Assembly: GCA_034436045.1 (NCBI GenBank)
Contig: DAOTVZ010000094.1
Span: forward strand, 1-22,680
DNA length: 22,680 bases
Origin: H111-94 sp034436045
GTDB lineage: Bacteria > Chloroflexota > Ktedonobacteria > Ktedonobacterales > Ktedonobacteraceae
Direction of reading: 5' to 3'
This document shows, in pieces, positions 1 to 6,891 of the stretch. The notes under the pieces were generated by a model. It was not told the DNA's origin, searched no databases, and saw only the letters and a program-made list of their open reading frames with translations. Position numbers and translations under genes: made by a program. Positions within the stretch are counted from its first letter, which is position 1, and each line of letters starts with the position of its first letter.

Positions 1-57
1 TCAGAAGGAAATATCTGCTTGAAAACTCTTCCACTTGCGGGGATTTTTCATCGCATC

Positions 58-74
58 GGTCAGTCTTCCTGACC
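58..74. repeat. Short perfect hairpin upstream of first gene
   Basis: GGTCAG (58-63) and CTGACC (69-74) form a perfect 6-bp stem with a 5-base loop. It lies in the leader of the small membrane protein gene or marks the end of something outside the window. There is no T-run, so a terminator role is unsupported. No gene is seen in bases 1-167. Confidence 0.35.
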
Positions 75-167
75 ATGCAACTTTGCTATCCTGCTCACGT
101 AATAAAGGCAAACGAGCGATGCTATTATGTATGCGCGAAAAATTTTGTAGACTGCGAGGGAATACCG

Positions 168-476
168 ATGGACTTCATACAGTTGCTTGCCAGCAATTTC
201 GGTTTCGCAATCATGTTCTTGATCTTTGTTATTGCTATCGTCAGTATTGTTCTTGGCATCTTGTTGGAATTCTACAAAACTACGCTCAAAGCACGTCAGA
301 GAATGCAAGAGTTACGTAATGAGGAACTGCGCTTACGTTTGCAATTAGAACATCGCCAGCCAAAAAATGAGCCTCTGGCCGATTCACAGGCATCAGATAT
401 TTCCCAGCCACAAGAGTTGTCCTGGGCAGAACAGCCGCAAGCACACTATCAGGCCGGTTATCAGCAGCAGCGCTAA
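168..476 (+). CDS. Small single-pass membrane protein with coiled coil, unknown function
   Basis: The predicted protein is 102 aa. I chose the ATG at 168 because GAGGG (156-160) sits 7 bases upstream and the protein then begins immediately before its membrane segment; an in-frame extension to 75 lacks such a site. Residues 11-35 are a continuous hydrophobic stretch (one membrane helix), residues about 37-64 are rich in Arg, Glu, Leu and Gln with heptad-like spacing (probable coiled coil), and the tail is Gln/Ser/Pro rich and likely disordered. The architecture resembles small membrane anchors or scaffold proteins, but I recognise no family. The stop codon (474-476) directly abuts the stop codon of convergent gpsA, leaving no room for an intergenic terminator. 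Confidence 0.7.
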   Translation: MDFIQLLASNFGFAIMFLIFVIAIVSIVLGILLEFYKTTLKARQRMQELRNEELRLRLQLEHRQPKNEPLADSQASDISQPQELSWAEQPQAHYQAGYQQQR

Positions 477-1487
477 TCACACAATGCCTTCTAGCTCGTC
501 CTTCGGATCGCGCATCATCAGTTGTGGCACTGCTTTACGCGGGTCGAGATTCTCGAACAGAACGCGGCTCAACTGGCGCGTAATGGGCATCTCGACGTGA
601 TAGCGTTCGGCCAGTTGCAGCGCGGCCCTGGTTGTCCAGACGCCTTCGGCAACGGAGTGGGTGGATTTGAGAATGTCATCTAGCTTCTCTCCGCCGGCCA
701 GACGACGCCCAAGCTGCTGATTGCGGCTGAGTGGACTGGCGCAGGTAGCGATGAGATCGCCGATACCGGCCAGACCGGCGAAGGTCAGGGGCTTGGCTCC
801 GGCAGCGACGCCCAGGCGCGAAATCTCGGCCAGCCCGCGCGTCATAAAAGCGGCTTTGGCATTCTCACCATAACCCATGCCGTCACTGAAGCCTGCGCCA
901 ATGGCAATGATGTTTTTGAGCGCGCCGCCCAGCTCCACACCGATCACATCGTCGGCTGTATAAACGCGAAACCATTGTGTTGTAAAGAGCGTGCGCAGAT
1001 AAATGCCGACTTCGTCGTTGTAGGCCGCGATGACCGCCGCCGTTGGCTTGCCCTCGGCCACCTCGCGGGCGATATTGGGGCCGCTCAGGGCGGCGATCCG
1101 CGCGCTGGCGGCGGGCAACTCTTCGGCAATGATCTCGGTCATACGTTTGAGTGTACCAATCTCGATGCCCTTACTGGCGTTGACAAGGAGCGTGTGATCT
1201 GCTACATGGGGAGCGAGCAGGCGCACATTGTCGCGCATGCGCTGTGAGGGTGTCACCAATACCAGCACATCCCTATCATGAACGGCCTCAGCAATATCGT
1301 TTGTTACCAGCAAGTTTGAAGGAAAGGGAAAAGAGGGAAGAAAGAGAGTATTTTCGCGCTTCTGCTGCATCTCGCATGCACGTTCTGGCCGATGCTCCCA
1401 CAGCGTCGTCTGATACCCTTTGCTTGCCAGCAGCAGTGCGAGCGTTGTGCCCCACGCGCCGCTGCCGATCACGCCAACCGCAACCAT
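477..1487 (-). CDS. gpsA: Glycerol-3-phosphate dehydrogenase [NAD(P)+]
   Basis: Reduces dihydroxyacetone phosphate to sn-glycerol 3-phosphate with NAD(P)H, supplying the glycerol backbone of membrane phospholipids; cytosolic. The product is 336 aa, the usual length of the family. The N terminus has the Rossmann dinucleotide motif GVIGSGAWGTTLA within the first 20 residues; the middle carries NASKGIE and LSGPNIAREVAEGKPTA, and the C-terminal helical domain has VELGGALKNIIAIGAG with the conserved catalytic lysine, followed by GLAGIGDLIATC. The start at 1487 is chosen because AGGAG (1501-1497, minus strand) is 9 bases upstream and the Rossmann motif follows at once; in-frame ATGs at 1508 and 1574 lack good ribosome binding sites. 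It stands alone on the minus strand, ending against the convergent membrane protein gene. Confidence 0.96.
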   Translation of the reverse strand: MVAVGVIGSGAWGTTLALLLASKGYQTTLWEHRPERACEMQQKRENTLFLPSFPFPSNLLVTNDIAEAVHDRDVLVLVTPSQRMRDNVRLLAPHVADHTLLVNASKGIEIGTLKRMTEIIAEELPAASARIAALSGPNIAREVAEGKPTAAVIAAYNDEVGIYLRTLFTTQWFRVYTADDVIGVELGGALKNIIAIGAGFSDGMGYGENAKAAFMTRGLAEISRLGVAAGAKPLTFAGLAGIGDLIATCASPLSRNQQLGRRLAGGEKLDDILKSTHSVAEGVWTTRAALQLAERYHVEMPITRQLSRVLFENLDPRKAVPQLMMRDPKDELEGIV

Positions 1488-1589
1488 GCCGTTGCTCTCC
1501 TCCGTCATCAAATGATCTATGTTCTGCCTTATGTTATTGTCAGCAATCAAGGCCATTGTAACACAGGAGCGCAATATTAAGGTTAGAAA

Positions 1590-2201
1590 CTACCTTCCTC
1601 TTTTCCCCTTTTTTCCCCTCAAATTCTCCGCTCTCTTTCTCAAATCTGTCTCGCCACGTAGAAAGGGGCCAACATCAGAATTACTGCTCTGAAAATTGTC
1701 TACATCATCAAATTCAGCATCTTTTAATCGTTTCATTACTTTTGCGACTTCAGATGGTGATGAGCAGTTATGGTAGAAGCATGCTTTCCACTGAATACGC
1801 TTTAATTCATCTGCACAGTATGTTCCGCACTCGTTCTTTAAAAGGTTCTCTATCGCTTGTCGTGTTGACTTAAGTTGCTTATCGGCTTCTCCAAGATTTA
1901 TGCTTTTCATCTCAGCCTGACAAATCACCTTAAGGTCATCATCATCTCGCGCATAGAAAATTAAGCCATCGCACCGTTTGCTTTCATCTTCTATACCCAG
2001 GCTATACGCGATGTGCCTTTGCCTTTCCTGATCGTCAGGATCATCTAGCTGAAAACAGAGAACAACCTCGCCAGCATAAGTATCAAGAGAAGACGCGGAA
2101 AGGGCAGCTTTAGGCTTTACCCAGAGTTTATCTCTCTTATCCTTGCCAGCTATATATTTCTTAGAGCTAATGGCTAAAAGCAATAAACGACTAAAAGGCA
2201 C
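1590..2201 (-). CDS. Predicted PD-(D/E)XK-like nuclease, partner of the upstream ATPase
   Basis: The product is 203 aa with a GTG start. I recognise no named family. The segment from residue 76 reads like a PD-(D/E)XK nuclease core: D78 in CDGLIF, then E97-M-K99 in CQAEMKS after a short variable strand, with a Q-containing helix (KQL, 108-110) behind it. The C-terminal 20 residues are very basic (RGKKGKRGR), which would suit nucleic acid contact. The gene starts 9 bases after the stop of the ATPase gene, and the TAG stop is part of its ribosome binding site TAGGAG, so the two are translationally coupled. Two-gene systems of an ABC/AAA ATPase with a nuclease are typical of phage defence (Septu and PARIS-like layouts). 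The nuclease role is inference from one motif; a purely structural partner is possible. Confidence 0.7.
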   Translation of the reverse strand: MPFSRLLLLAISSKKYIAGKDKRDKLWVKPKAALSASSLDTYAGEVVLCFQLDDPDDQERQRHIAYSLGIEDESKRCDGLIFYARDDDDLKVICQAEMKSINLGEADKQLKSTRQAIENLLKNECGTYCADELKRIQWKACFYHNCSSPSEVAKVMKRLKDAEFDDVDNFQSSNSDVGPFLRGETDLRKRAENLRGKKGKRGR

Positions 2202-2204
2202 GTA

Positions 2205-2216
2205 CTTCTCCTACAA
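2205..2216 (-). promoter_or_regulatory. Ribosome binding site fused to a stop codon
   Basis: On the minus strand the ATPase gene ends TAG at 2213-2211, and this triplet is the first half of TAGGAG, which precedes the GTG start at 2201 of the nuclease-like gene. Termination and reinitiation are therefore probably coupled, which would fix the ratio of the two proteins. Confidence 0.7.
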
Positions 2217-3638
2217 TTCAAAATGAAGCCGCTGAACATACTCTGTGACTTCGCTGAAAGTGCGCCAGTGAATAGTTCCATCATTCTCCAGGATATTTTT
2301 GACCTGACCATCCTCGTCGAACTGATACACAGATACTTTATTTTGATCGATAAAGGCATCTGTACTTTCTAGAAGAAACATATTCTTTATCTCTTCTTTG
2401 TTTTCATGTTTATAGGCATCTATCAGATTGATAAGATGATCGACAACATATGTGCTATGCGTCGTGAGCAAAACACGCAGTCCTGCGTTTACTAGCATGA
2501 CTAGAAACTCGATGATCTTCACTTGTGCGGCAGGATGCAAATTCATTTCTGGCTCATCAATAACCAGCAGCTCTCCAGGTTGGGCTAGATAGCGTAAGTA
2601 GAGTACCAGGGCCGACAACTCCTTCACCATAGAGGATGCAATTGAAACCTCCATCTCCACATTTTCTTCATCCACACAGTTACTCGGCTTAAAAAGGATT
2701 TCTCTTCGTGGATCAGGGGTTGGTGTGGAGAAATCCAGATGCCCTTCCAAAATATCCTCTTGCAAAATATCTGCTAGCTGCATATATCGCTGAATAGCAG
2801 GTTCCTCTGTAGCTTCCTCTTGTCTTTCCAGGATATTAGCATTGACGTAAAGCTCTATCATCATGCCTACAAAACCACTGATGGGTCCGCTTTGGAGACG
2901 TGGCTTGGGCAATGGTTCTTTAGGCTCTTCAACCTCGGCTCTGGCAGTATTTTCTAGAAGATTCCTTGCGGGCAATGGTATAAACTGATCATTAATGATG
3001 CTCGTCCGTTCCGTAGGAAAAAAATAAGTGGAAGGATAAAAGAACTGCAAAAATTCACGAAAGACGACACTAGCAATAAATCTTTTTACTTCTCTATTAG
3101 GGAGACGCTCTTTAATATTTACCCCAGGATAAAGAAACAACTTTCGCTCACCAGCCTCCTTAAGTGCTTTCAATAAGGCAGAATCTTCATCTCGGCCAAT
3201 TCTATCTTCTATAGTGATGCCTTCTAAATGGCGAAGCAACTGATTCTTTATTGGAGTCAGGTCTGCTTGCATTTGAAGATTATCGAATCTTACACGATCT
3301 GTACTCAAAAATCCTCGTATCCAGTTTTTTGTGTATTGCAGAATATTATTAATACACCTCTCACCACACTCATCAGCAAATTGCACAATATCAAGTACGC
3401 CATCACCTTGTTCAATGACCTGCTTTACTACTCTCTCAAGATCACGATATCTTTCTGGCGGCTTAGTAGAAGCATAGGCATTAACATATCTACGCCAGCC
3501 GTAATAGCTTAAAGCTGCTGCTACAGTACAAGCTAACCACGTTTTTCCTGTATTATTTCTTCCAACAAGAATTGTTAAAGGCTTTAAATCTATTTCAGCA
3601 GCTTTCACTACGCCTAAATTTTTTACCGTCACCTTCAT
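2211..3638 (-). CDS. AAA/ABC-type ATPase (AAA_15/AAA_21-like), candidate defence protein
   Basis: The product is 475 aa. The Walker A motif GRNNTGKT lies at residues 26-33 just after the first strand, as in OLD/SMC-like AAA ATPases; FPTERTSI (208-215) is a family-typical strand; ASSMVKEL (334-341) takes the signature position; Walker B is LLVIDEPE (357-364, D361/E362), followed by NLHP (366-369, D-loop) and TTHS (392-395, H394 switch histidine). Residues about 50-330 are a helical insertion, as in coiled-coil arms of this group. No TOPRIM or HNH domain is fused, so any effector must be a partner: the coupled downstream gene. The ATG at 3638 has GGGAG 6 bases upstream; a GTG at 3662 is the less likely alternative. 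Base composition is visibly AT-richer than the flanking gpsA and tilS, suggesting horizontal gain. Substrate and trigger are unknown. Confidence 0.88.
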   Translation of the reverse strand: MKVTVKNLGVVKAAEIDLKPLTILVGRNNTGKTWLACTVAAALSYYGWRRYVNAYASTKPPERYRDLERVVKQVIEQGDGVLDIVQFADECGERCINNILQYTKNWIRGFLSTDRVRFDNLQMQADLTPIKNQLLRHLEGITIEDRIGRDEDSALLKALKEAGERKLFLYPGVNIKERLPNREVKRFIASVVFREFLQFFYPSTYFFPTERTSIINDQFIPLPARNLLENTARAEVEEPKEPLPKPRLQSGPISGFVGMMIELYVNANILERQEEATEEPAIQRYMQLADILQEDILEGHLDFSTPTPDPRREILFKPSNCVDEENVEMEVSIASSMVKELSALVLYLRYLAQPGELLVIDEPEMNLHPAAQVKIIEFLVMLVNAGLRVLLTTHSTYVVDHLINLIDAYKHENKEEIKNMFLLESTDAFIDQNKVSVYQFDEDGQVKNILENDGTIHWRTFSEVTEYVQRLHFEL

Positions 3639-3704
3639 AATCGTCTCCCTCTCCTGGCTCACCCGGCTTCTTTATACCCCAACCATTGCTATACTGATAC
3701 CAGC

Positions 3705-3713
3705 ATTATACCA
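3705..3713 (-). promoter_or_regulatory. Extended -10 promoter for the ATPase operon
   Basis: On the minus strand TGGTATAAT gives a perfect -10 hexamer with the TG extension. It lies about 67 bases upstream of the ATPase ATG. No good -35 hexamer is found at 16-18 bases, consistent with extended -10 promoters. Confidence 0.5.
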
Positions 3714-3782
3714 GAATGCTCAAAGTGCTAATAGGGGAAAGCTCGACAGTGATGGGGGCGCACCGTAAAAAGGCACAACAAA

Positions 3783-3814
3783 TCACCCGATGATGGGGGA
3801 CTTTCATCGGGTGA
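3783..3814 (-). terminator. Hairpin terminator after the XRE regulator gene
   Basis: TCACCCGATGA (3783-3793) and TCATCGGGTGA (3804-3814) form a perfect 11-bp stem with a 10-base loop. Read on the minus strand the stem is followed by TTTGTTG, a weak T-tract. It lies 14 bases after the stop of the minus-strand regulator gene, so it probably ends that transcript before the ATPase promoter. Confidence 0.65.
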
Positions 3815-3827
3815 GGCGAAATAGCGA

Positions 3828-4187
3828 TTACGGGCGTCCTTCCTGGTCGCGGTCGGCCTGGCGAGCGAGGACTTGCAGGATGTCCTCGGCGGTATGGCGC
3901 AGGTTATCGGGCAGGGCCAGGTACATCTCGATCAATGACTCCAGGCGTGCATTGTCAATGTCCCGGTAGGCCATGCTGATAATCTTCGTCCACGGCTCAT
4001 TTAGATAAAACGCCAGCTTGCGGCAACTCTCCAGCGTCGGACGGGTGCCGTTCAAATAGTTATGTAACGATTGTTTGGATAATCCGGCGGCCTTTGCCAG
4101 CGCGGTCATCGAGACGCCGCGCTCCTCAATCACCTTCCACAGGTATGCTTCCAGGCTGCCCGGATCGTGATATGAACGTTTAGCCAT
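3828..4187 (-). CDS. XRE-family helix-turn-helix regulator
   Basis: The product is 119 aa from the ATG at 4187. The XRE/Cro-CI helix-turn-helix spans about residues 13-66: GVSMTALAKAAGLSKQSLHNYLNGTRPTL has the classic pattern with recognition helix SKQSLHNYL. The C-terminal half is helical and charged (residues 70-119), probably for dimerisation; no known ligand domain is seen. An in-frame ATG at 4274 would add 29 residues that do not look like part of the fold; the chosen start has only a weak ribosome binding site. A near-palindrome just upstream (4192-4205) could be its operator. It is divergent from the small unknown gene at 4402 and lies upstream of the ATPase operon, so it might control either; this is inference. 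Confidence 0.85.
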   Translation of the reverse strand: MAKRSYHDPGSLEAYLWKVIEERGVSMTALAKAAGLSKQSLHNYLNGTRPTLESCRKLAFYLNEPWTKIISMAYRDIDNARLESLIEMYLALPDNLRHTAEDILQVLARQADRDQEGRP

Positions 4188-4191
4188 AACC

Positions 4192-4205
4192 GTATCATAT
4201 GGTAC
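4192..4205. promoter_or_regulatory. Candidate operator for the XRE regulator
   Basis: GTATCATATGGTAC is a 14-base near-palindrome (6 of 7 pairs) directly in front of the regulator start. Related half-sites occur as GGATACG near 4232 and TGATACG at 4335-4341, the latter beside the divergent promoter. Binding is not demonstrated. Confidence 0.35.
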
Positions 4206-4303
4206 ACGTTGTCTAAGACATAGTTGTATATAGGATACGTGGCAATGACGATGTTTTTTTACAACTTGTGGCATAGAAGAGTAGTCATATCAGTCAATAG
4301 AGG

Positions 4304-4332
4304 TTGACAAACTCGTTATTTTTTGTCATACT
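4304..4332 (+). promoter_or_regulatory. Sigma-70-type promoter for the small gene at 4402
   Basis: A perfect -35 TTGACA (4304-4309) is separated by 17 bases from CATACT (4327-4332; 4 of 6 matches). The layout closely resembles that seen in front of the 23S rRNA gene. A predicted transcript would have a leader of about 60 bases. Confidence 0.6.
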
Positions 4333-4401
4333 AGTGATACGAAACATGGGCCGCCGGTAATACAAAGTAGGACGGTTGGCGTATATCAGGAGTAAATACC
4401 T

Positions 4402-4698
4402 ATGCGGGAAACATCCGATAGTCATAGAGATAACGCAATGGAGCAGAGATGCCATACCGAATATCTCTGGCTGGCAATTGGCGATCTCGGCTATGCCGAC
4501 GAGTGCTACCCATTCTATGCCTGCTCACAGGCAGAAGCTGAGCAGAAAGCTCAAGACTGGCTCAAGAAACAGGGCGAACGTATTCTCAGCCTGCGCATGC
4601 TCCGCCGCTGTCCAGATGGCTTTACTATCCTCCGCACTCACCTCCCCGGTGAACGTCGCGTACCCCCCAGTCAACAAACTTCATCTAATCAAAAGTAG
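4402..4698 (+). CDS. Small protein of unknown function
   Basis: The product is 98 aa. The ATG at 4402 is preceded by AGGAG (4388-4392) at 9 bases, and a convincing promoter lies upstream, so I regard it as a real gene. The sequence has an aromatic/acidic N-terminal half (YLWLAIGDLGYADECYPFYAC), an Ala/Glu/Gln/Lys helix (about residues 43-58), a basic strand (LSLRMLRRCPDGFTILRTHL) and a polar tail. Four cysteines are present but not in CxxC pairs. There is no signal peptide or membrane segment. The divergent XRE regulator may control it. I do not recognise a family. Confidence 0.7.
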   Translation: MRETSDSHRDNAMEQRCHTEYLWLAIGDLGYADECYPFYACSQAEAEQKAQDWLKKQGERILSLRMLRRCPDGFTILRTHLPGERRVPPSQQTSSNQK

Positions 4699-4712
4699 GC
4701 ATGATAGCCGGA

Positions 4713-4727
4713 GCCTGGAATCCAGGC
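4713..4727. repeat. Short palindrome after the small gene
   Basis: GCCTGG (4713-4718) and CCAGGC (4722-4727) form a 6-bp stem with a 3-base loop shortly after the stop of the 4402 gene. No T-run follows; it may contribute to termination together with the larger hairpin that begins at 4736. Confidence 0.4.
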
Positions 4728-4735
4728 CCTGATAT

Positions 4736-4829
4736 CCACAAAGGGCGTCACTACCTGTATGTTGCGCTACCTGCGCTGGCGACCTCCGCCGTCGCAGGCA
4801 TTTGCTACAGGCAGTGACGCCCTTTGTGG
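4736..4829. repeat. Long imperfect inverted repeat with nested hairpin
   Basis: The outer arms 4736-4759 and 4806-4829 are 24 bases each and complementary at 23 positions. Inside, CCTGCG (4770-4775)/CGCAGG (4793-4798) and GGCG (4778-4781)/CGCC (4787-4790) form a nested stem. The whole folds as one 94-base hairpin or cruciform. It contains no credible reading frame. It may be a terminator for the 4402 gene, a REP/MITE-like element, or a structured RNA. The rest of 4699-5087 is AT-rich and empty apart from the sites listed separately. Confidence 0.75.
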
Positions 4830-4969
4830 GTATTATATCCTGAAAAATTATGTTTTGTGCATATCATGTGCCATGCTTTCTTATATATTATTCTGTAAAA
4901 TATCTCGATATATATTATATATTATTATACGTATTCCTTTGTATAACATTATATATCACTAGATAGTAC

Positions 4970-4975
4970 TATAAT
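4970..4975 (+). promoter_or_regulatory. Possible -10 element upstream of the secreted protein
   Basis: A perfect TATAAT occurs in a very AT-rich tract about 113 bases before the secreted-protein start. No convincing -35 is present at 16-18 bases, and chance occurrence in such a tract is likely enough to keep confidence low. Confidence 0.3.
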
Positions 4976-5022
4976 CTGGACAACAGAGAGGCTTTTTGAG
5001 ATACTTTGATTCATAAAATGTT

Positions 5023-5041
5023 CTGTTTCAATATGAAACAG
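5023..5041. promoter_or_regulatory. Perfect palindrome, candidate operator
   Basis: CTGTTTCA (5023-5030) and TGAAACAG (5034-5041) are perfect inverted repeats separated by ATA. The site lies between the TATAAT at 4970 and the GTG start at 5088, the expected place for a repressor or for an mRNA hairpin. The 8-3-8 geometry suits a dimeric helix-turn-helix protein; which protein is unknown. Confidence 0.45.
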
Positions 5042-5087
5042 TTCTTACAGCAAGTAAGCGTATTTTCTATGAAAGGGACAATGCATC

Positions 5088-6215
5088 GTGTCAATGAAGA
5101 CCAATCTGCTGCGCAAGACTCCACGCGCCCTGCTGATAATGTTGCTCATACTGCTGGCAAGTGCCTGTGGCATAGGTACGTCGATGGCGCACGCGGCTGT
5201 AGCTTCCAGCCCTGAGCTGAAACCTCTTAACTGGCATCCACACGTTTCGTTGGCGGCACAGGCGCTGGTACATCATGCCGCTGGCACACCGGTGAGCATA
5301 TCAACCTGGAGTTCCTCTTTCGACTATCAGGGGCAGAATTATCCCTATACGATGGTGGGACAAGACCCGACGAAAGGCCCCTCGATTACGGTCGTGCCCA
5401 CAATTATCGTTCCCGTGAAATTGACGCTGGCCGATGGAACGGTCTATAACGGTGAAGACAAAGTTGATCCCACTATCCAGTCGCCAATCTTCCAGAGCGC
5501 ACAATTCGCCAGTGGGGATACGCAGTACGGCGATGCTATCCAGCGCGCGGAGTTCTGGCGATACGTCTCGGCTCCCGGCATGTTCTATCATGTCTGGCTA
5601 AGCAGACCTATCGTCTATCCAACCCTGTCGCTGAGCGTTCCCGCAGATATGGGGCAGAGCCTGCACCTGAAGACGGGCCATGTGGTGGCGGGCGTAGATA
5701 TTGACTATCTGGACACGCAATTCGAGAACTACATGACGGCGTACCAAATCTCCCCGCGTACATTGCCAATCTTCTTGAGTGCTAACACGCTTGGTACCCT
5801 ACAAAGTGGTACCGTCTGTTGCATCGGTGGCTATCATTCCATCATGCCCAATGCGGATAATACCGCCGTGCAGACCTACATCTACGCTGAATATAGCGAT
5901 TTCCCGCTCTTTACCGGCAATCCAACGGTCTTTACTAATACAGATGCGCTGAGCCACGAGATTGCTGAGTGGTACAATGACCCGTTCGTAGACAACGTTG
6001 TACCCGCCTGGAGCGTGCCCTCCGAGCCACAGTATGGCTGTACCAACATACTGGAAGTAGGTGATCCACTGGTTGGTGTCGGCTTCTTCATAGGTGACTA
6101 CCATTTGCAGGACGAAGCCTTCTTCTCCTGGTTCGCGCGCCAGTCGCCCTCTATCGGCATCGACGGTCGCTATACCTATCTGGGAACTTTCACCACTGTC
6201 TCACCGCCATGCTAA
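5088..6215 (+). CDS. Secreted protein with zincin-like HEIAE motif
   Basis: The product is 375 aa from a GTG with GAAAGGG 10 bases upstream (an ATG at 5094 is the alternative). Residues 3-36 are a signal peptide: basic start (KTNLLRKTPR), hydrophobic core (ALLIMLLILLASA), and SMAHA-AV as a probable signal peptidase I site; ACG at 26-28 is a poor lipobox. The mature protein is rich in aromatic, Ser and Pro residues. H290-E291-x-x-E294-x-x-x-D298-P299 (SHEIAEWYNDPF) resembles the HExxE/TDP motif of a class of bacterial and fungal secreted putative metallopeptidases, in which His and Glu would hold zinc. Cysteines C244, C245, C318 and C375 could form disulfides outside the cell. Enzyme activity is inference. 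It is a single gene ending before a convergent hairpin. Confidence 0.85.
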   Translation: MSMKTNLLRKTPRALLIMLLILLASACGIGTSMAHAAVASSPELKPLNWHPHVSLAAQALVHHAAGTPVSISTWSSSFDYQGQNYPYTMVGQDPTKGPSITVVPTIIVPVKLTLADGTVYNGEDKVDPTIQSPIFQSAQFASGDTQYGDAIQRAEFWRYVSAPGMFYHVWLSRPIVYPTLSLSVPADMGQSLHLKTGHVVAGVDIDYLDTQFENYMTAYQISPRTLPIFLSANTLGTLQSGTVCCIGGYHSIMPNADNTAVQTYIYAEYSDFPLFTGNPTVFTNTDALSHEIAEWYNDPFVDNVVPAWSVPSEPQYGCTNILEVGDPLVGVGFFIGDYHLQDEAFFSWFARQSPSIGIDGRYTYLGTFTTVSPPC

Positions 6216-6239
6216 TAATCAACATAATATAAGCGATGA

Positions 6240-6287
6240 CGAGAGCAAGCAAGGGGAACCACAAAGGAACGCCCTTGCTTGCTCTCG
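6240..6287. terminator. Perfect 16-bp hairpin between convergent genes
   Basis: CGAGAGCAAGCAAGGG (6240-6255) pairs perfectly with CCCTTGCTTGCTCTCG (6272-6287) across a 16-base loop. It lies between the stops of the secreted-protein gene (plus) and hpt (minus), where a shared bidirectional terminator is expected, although no T-tract follows on either strand. The word GAGCAAGCA-GGG recurs in the hairpin at 18862-18919, hinting at a repeat family. Confidence 0.6.
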
Positions 6288-6300
6288 ACGGAGAAGGTTA

Positions 6301-6888
6301 TTATTCCACCACGCTTTTATGGTAATCTTCTGGTCTGGCGGAGATATTTTCATAGACGGAAGGCTTGAGGACGCCGATATAAGGCAGGTTGCGGTATCGT
6401 TGCGCATAATCCAGGCCATAGCCCACAACGAATTTGTCGGGGATGCGGAAGCCAACGTAGTCTGTCTTAATGACTTTCAGTCGTTCACGCTCTTTGTCCA
6501 GCAGTGTGCAGACGCGCAGGCTGAGCGGGTTGCGCCGCTGAAGCATATCGAGCAGGTAATGAAGGGTCAGGCCGCTATCGATAATGTCTTCGACCACGAG
6601 AATATGTTTGTGTTCAACCGGCCCTTCCAGGTCTTTGAGGATACGCACCACGCCACTTGATTGGGTACTATTGCCATAGCTTGCCACCGCCATATAGTCG
6701 ATCTCCAATGGCAATTCAATGGCGCGCGCCAGATCAGCGATAAACGGGACCGCGCCTTTGAGCGTTCCTAAGAGCAAAAGATATTTGCCCAGGTAGTCAC
6801 GGGTGATCTGTTGTCCCAACTCGGCAACCTTGGCGCGTATCTGCTCCTCTGTGATAAGCACCTCGGCAATGTCGTCATGCATAGTCAC
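6301..6888 (-). CDS. hpt: Hypoxanthine phosphoribosyltransferase
   Basis: Salvages hypoxanthine and guanine to IMP and GMP using PRPP; cytosolic. The product is 195 aa, close to the usual 175-190. The PRPP-binding signature ILVVEDIIDSGLTL is at residues 97-110, with the acidic pair E100/D101; LLGTLKGAVPFIADL (40-54) is the conserved loop after strand 1, and the C-terminal VGYGLDYAQRYRNLPYIG is the purine-binding/hood segment. The start is GTG at 6888 (AGGAG 11 bases upstream, inside tilS); the ATG at 6882 is possible and would change little. It begins 3 bases after the tilS stop, so both are one operon; the tilS-hpt pairing is widespread in bacteria, often followed by ftsH, which is missing here. 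Confidence 0.96.
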   Translation of the reverse strand: MTMHDDIAEVLITEEQIRAKVAELGQQITRDYLGKYLLLLGTLKGAVPFIADLARAIELPLEIDYMAVASYGNSTQSSGVVRILKDLEGPVEHKHILVVEDIIDSGLTLHYLLDMLQRRNPLSLRVCTLLDKERERLKVIKTDYVGFRIPDKFVVGYGLDYAQRYRNLPYIGVLKPSVYENISARPEDYHKSVVE

Positions 6889-6891
6889 GGG

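Noticed and set aside
1..167. Reading frame starting at 35 and the extension of the first gene to 75
   Set aside because: Neither has a ribosome binding site; the start at 168 has GAGGG and yields a sensible membrane protein.
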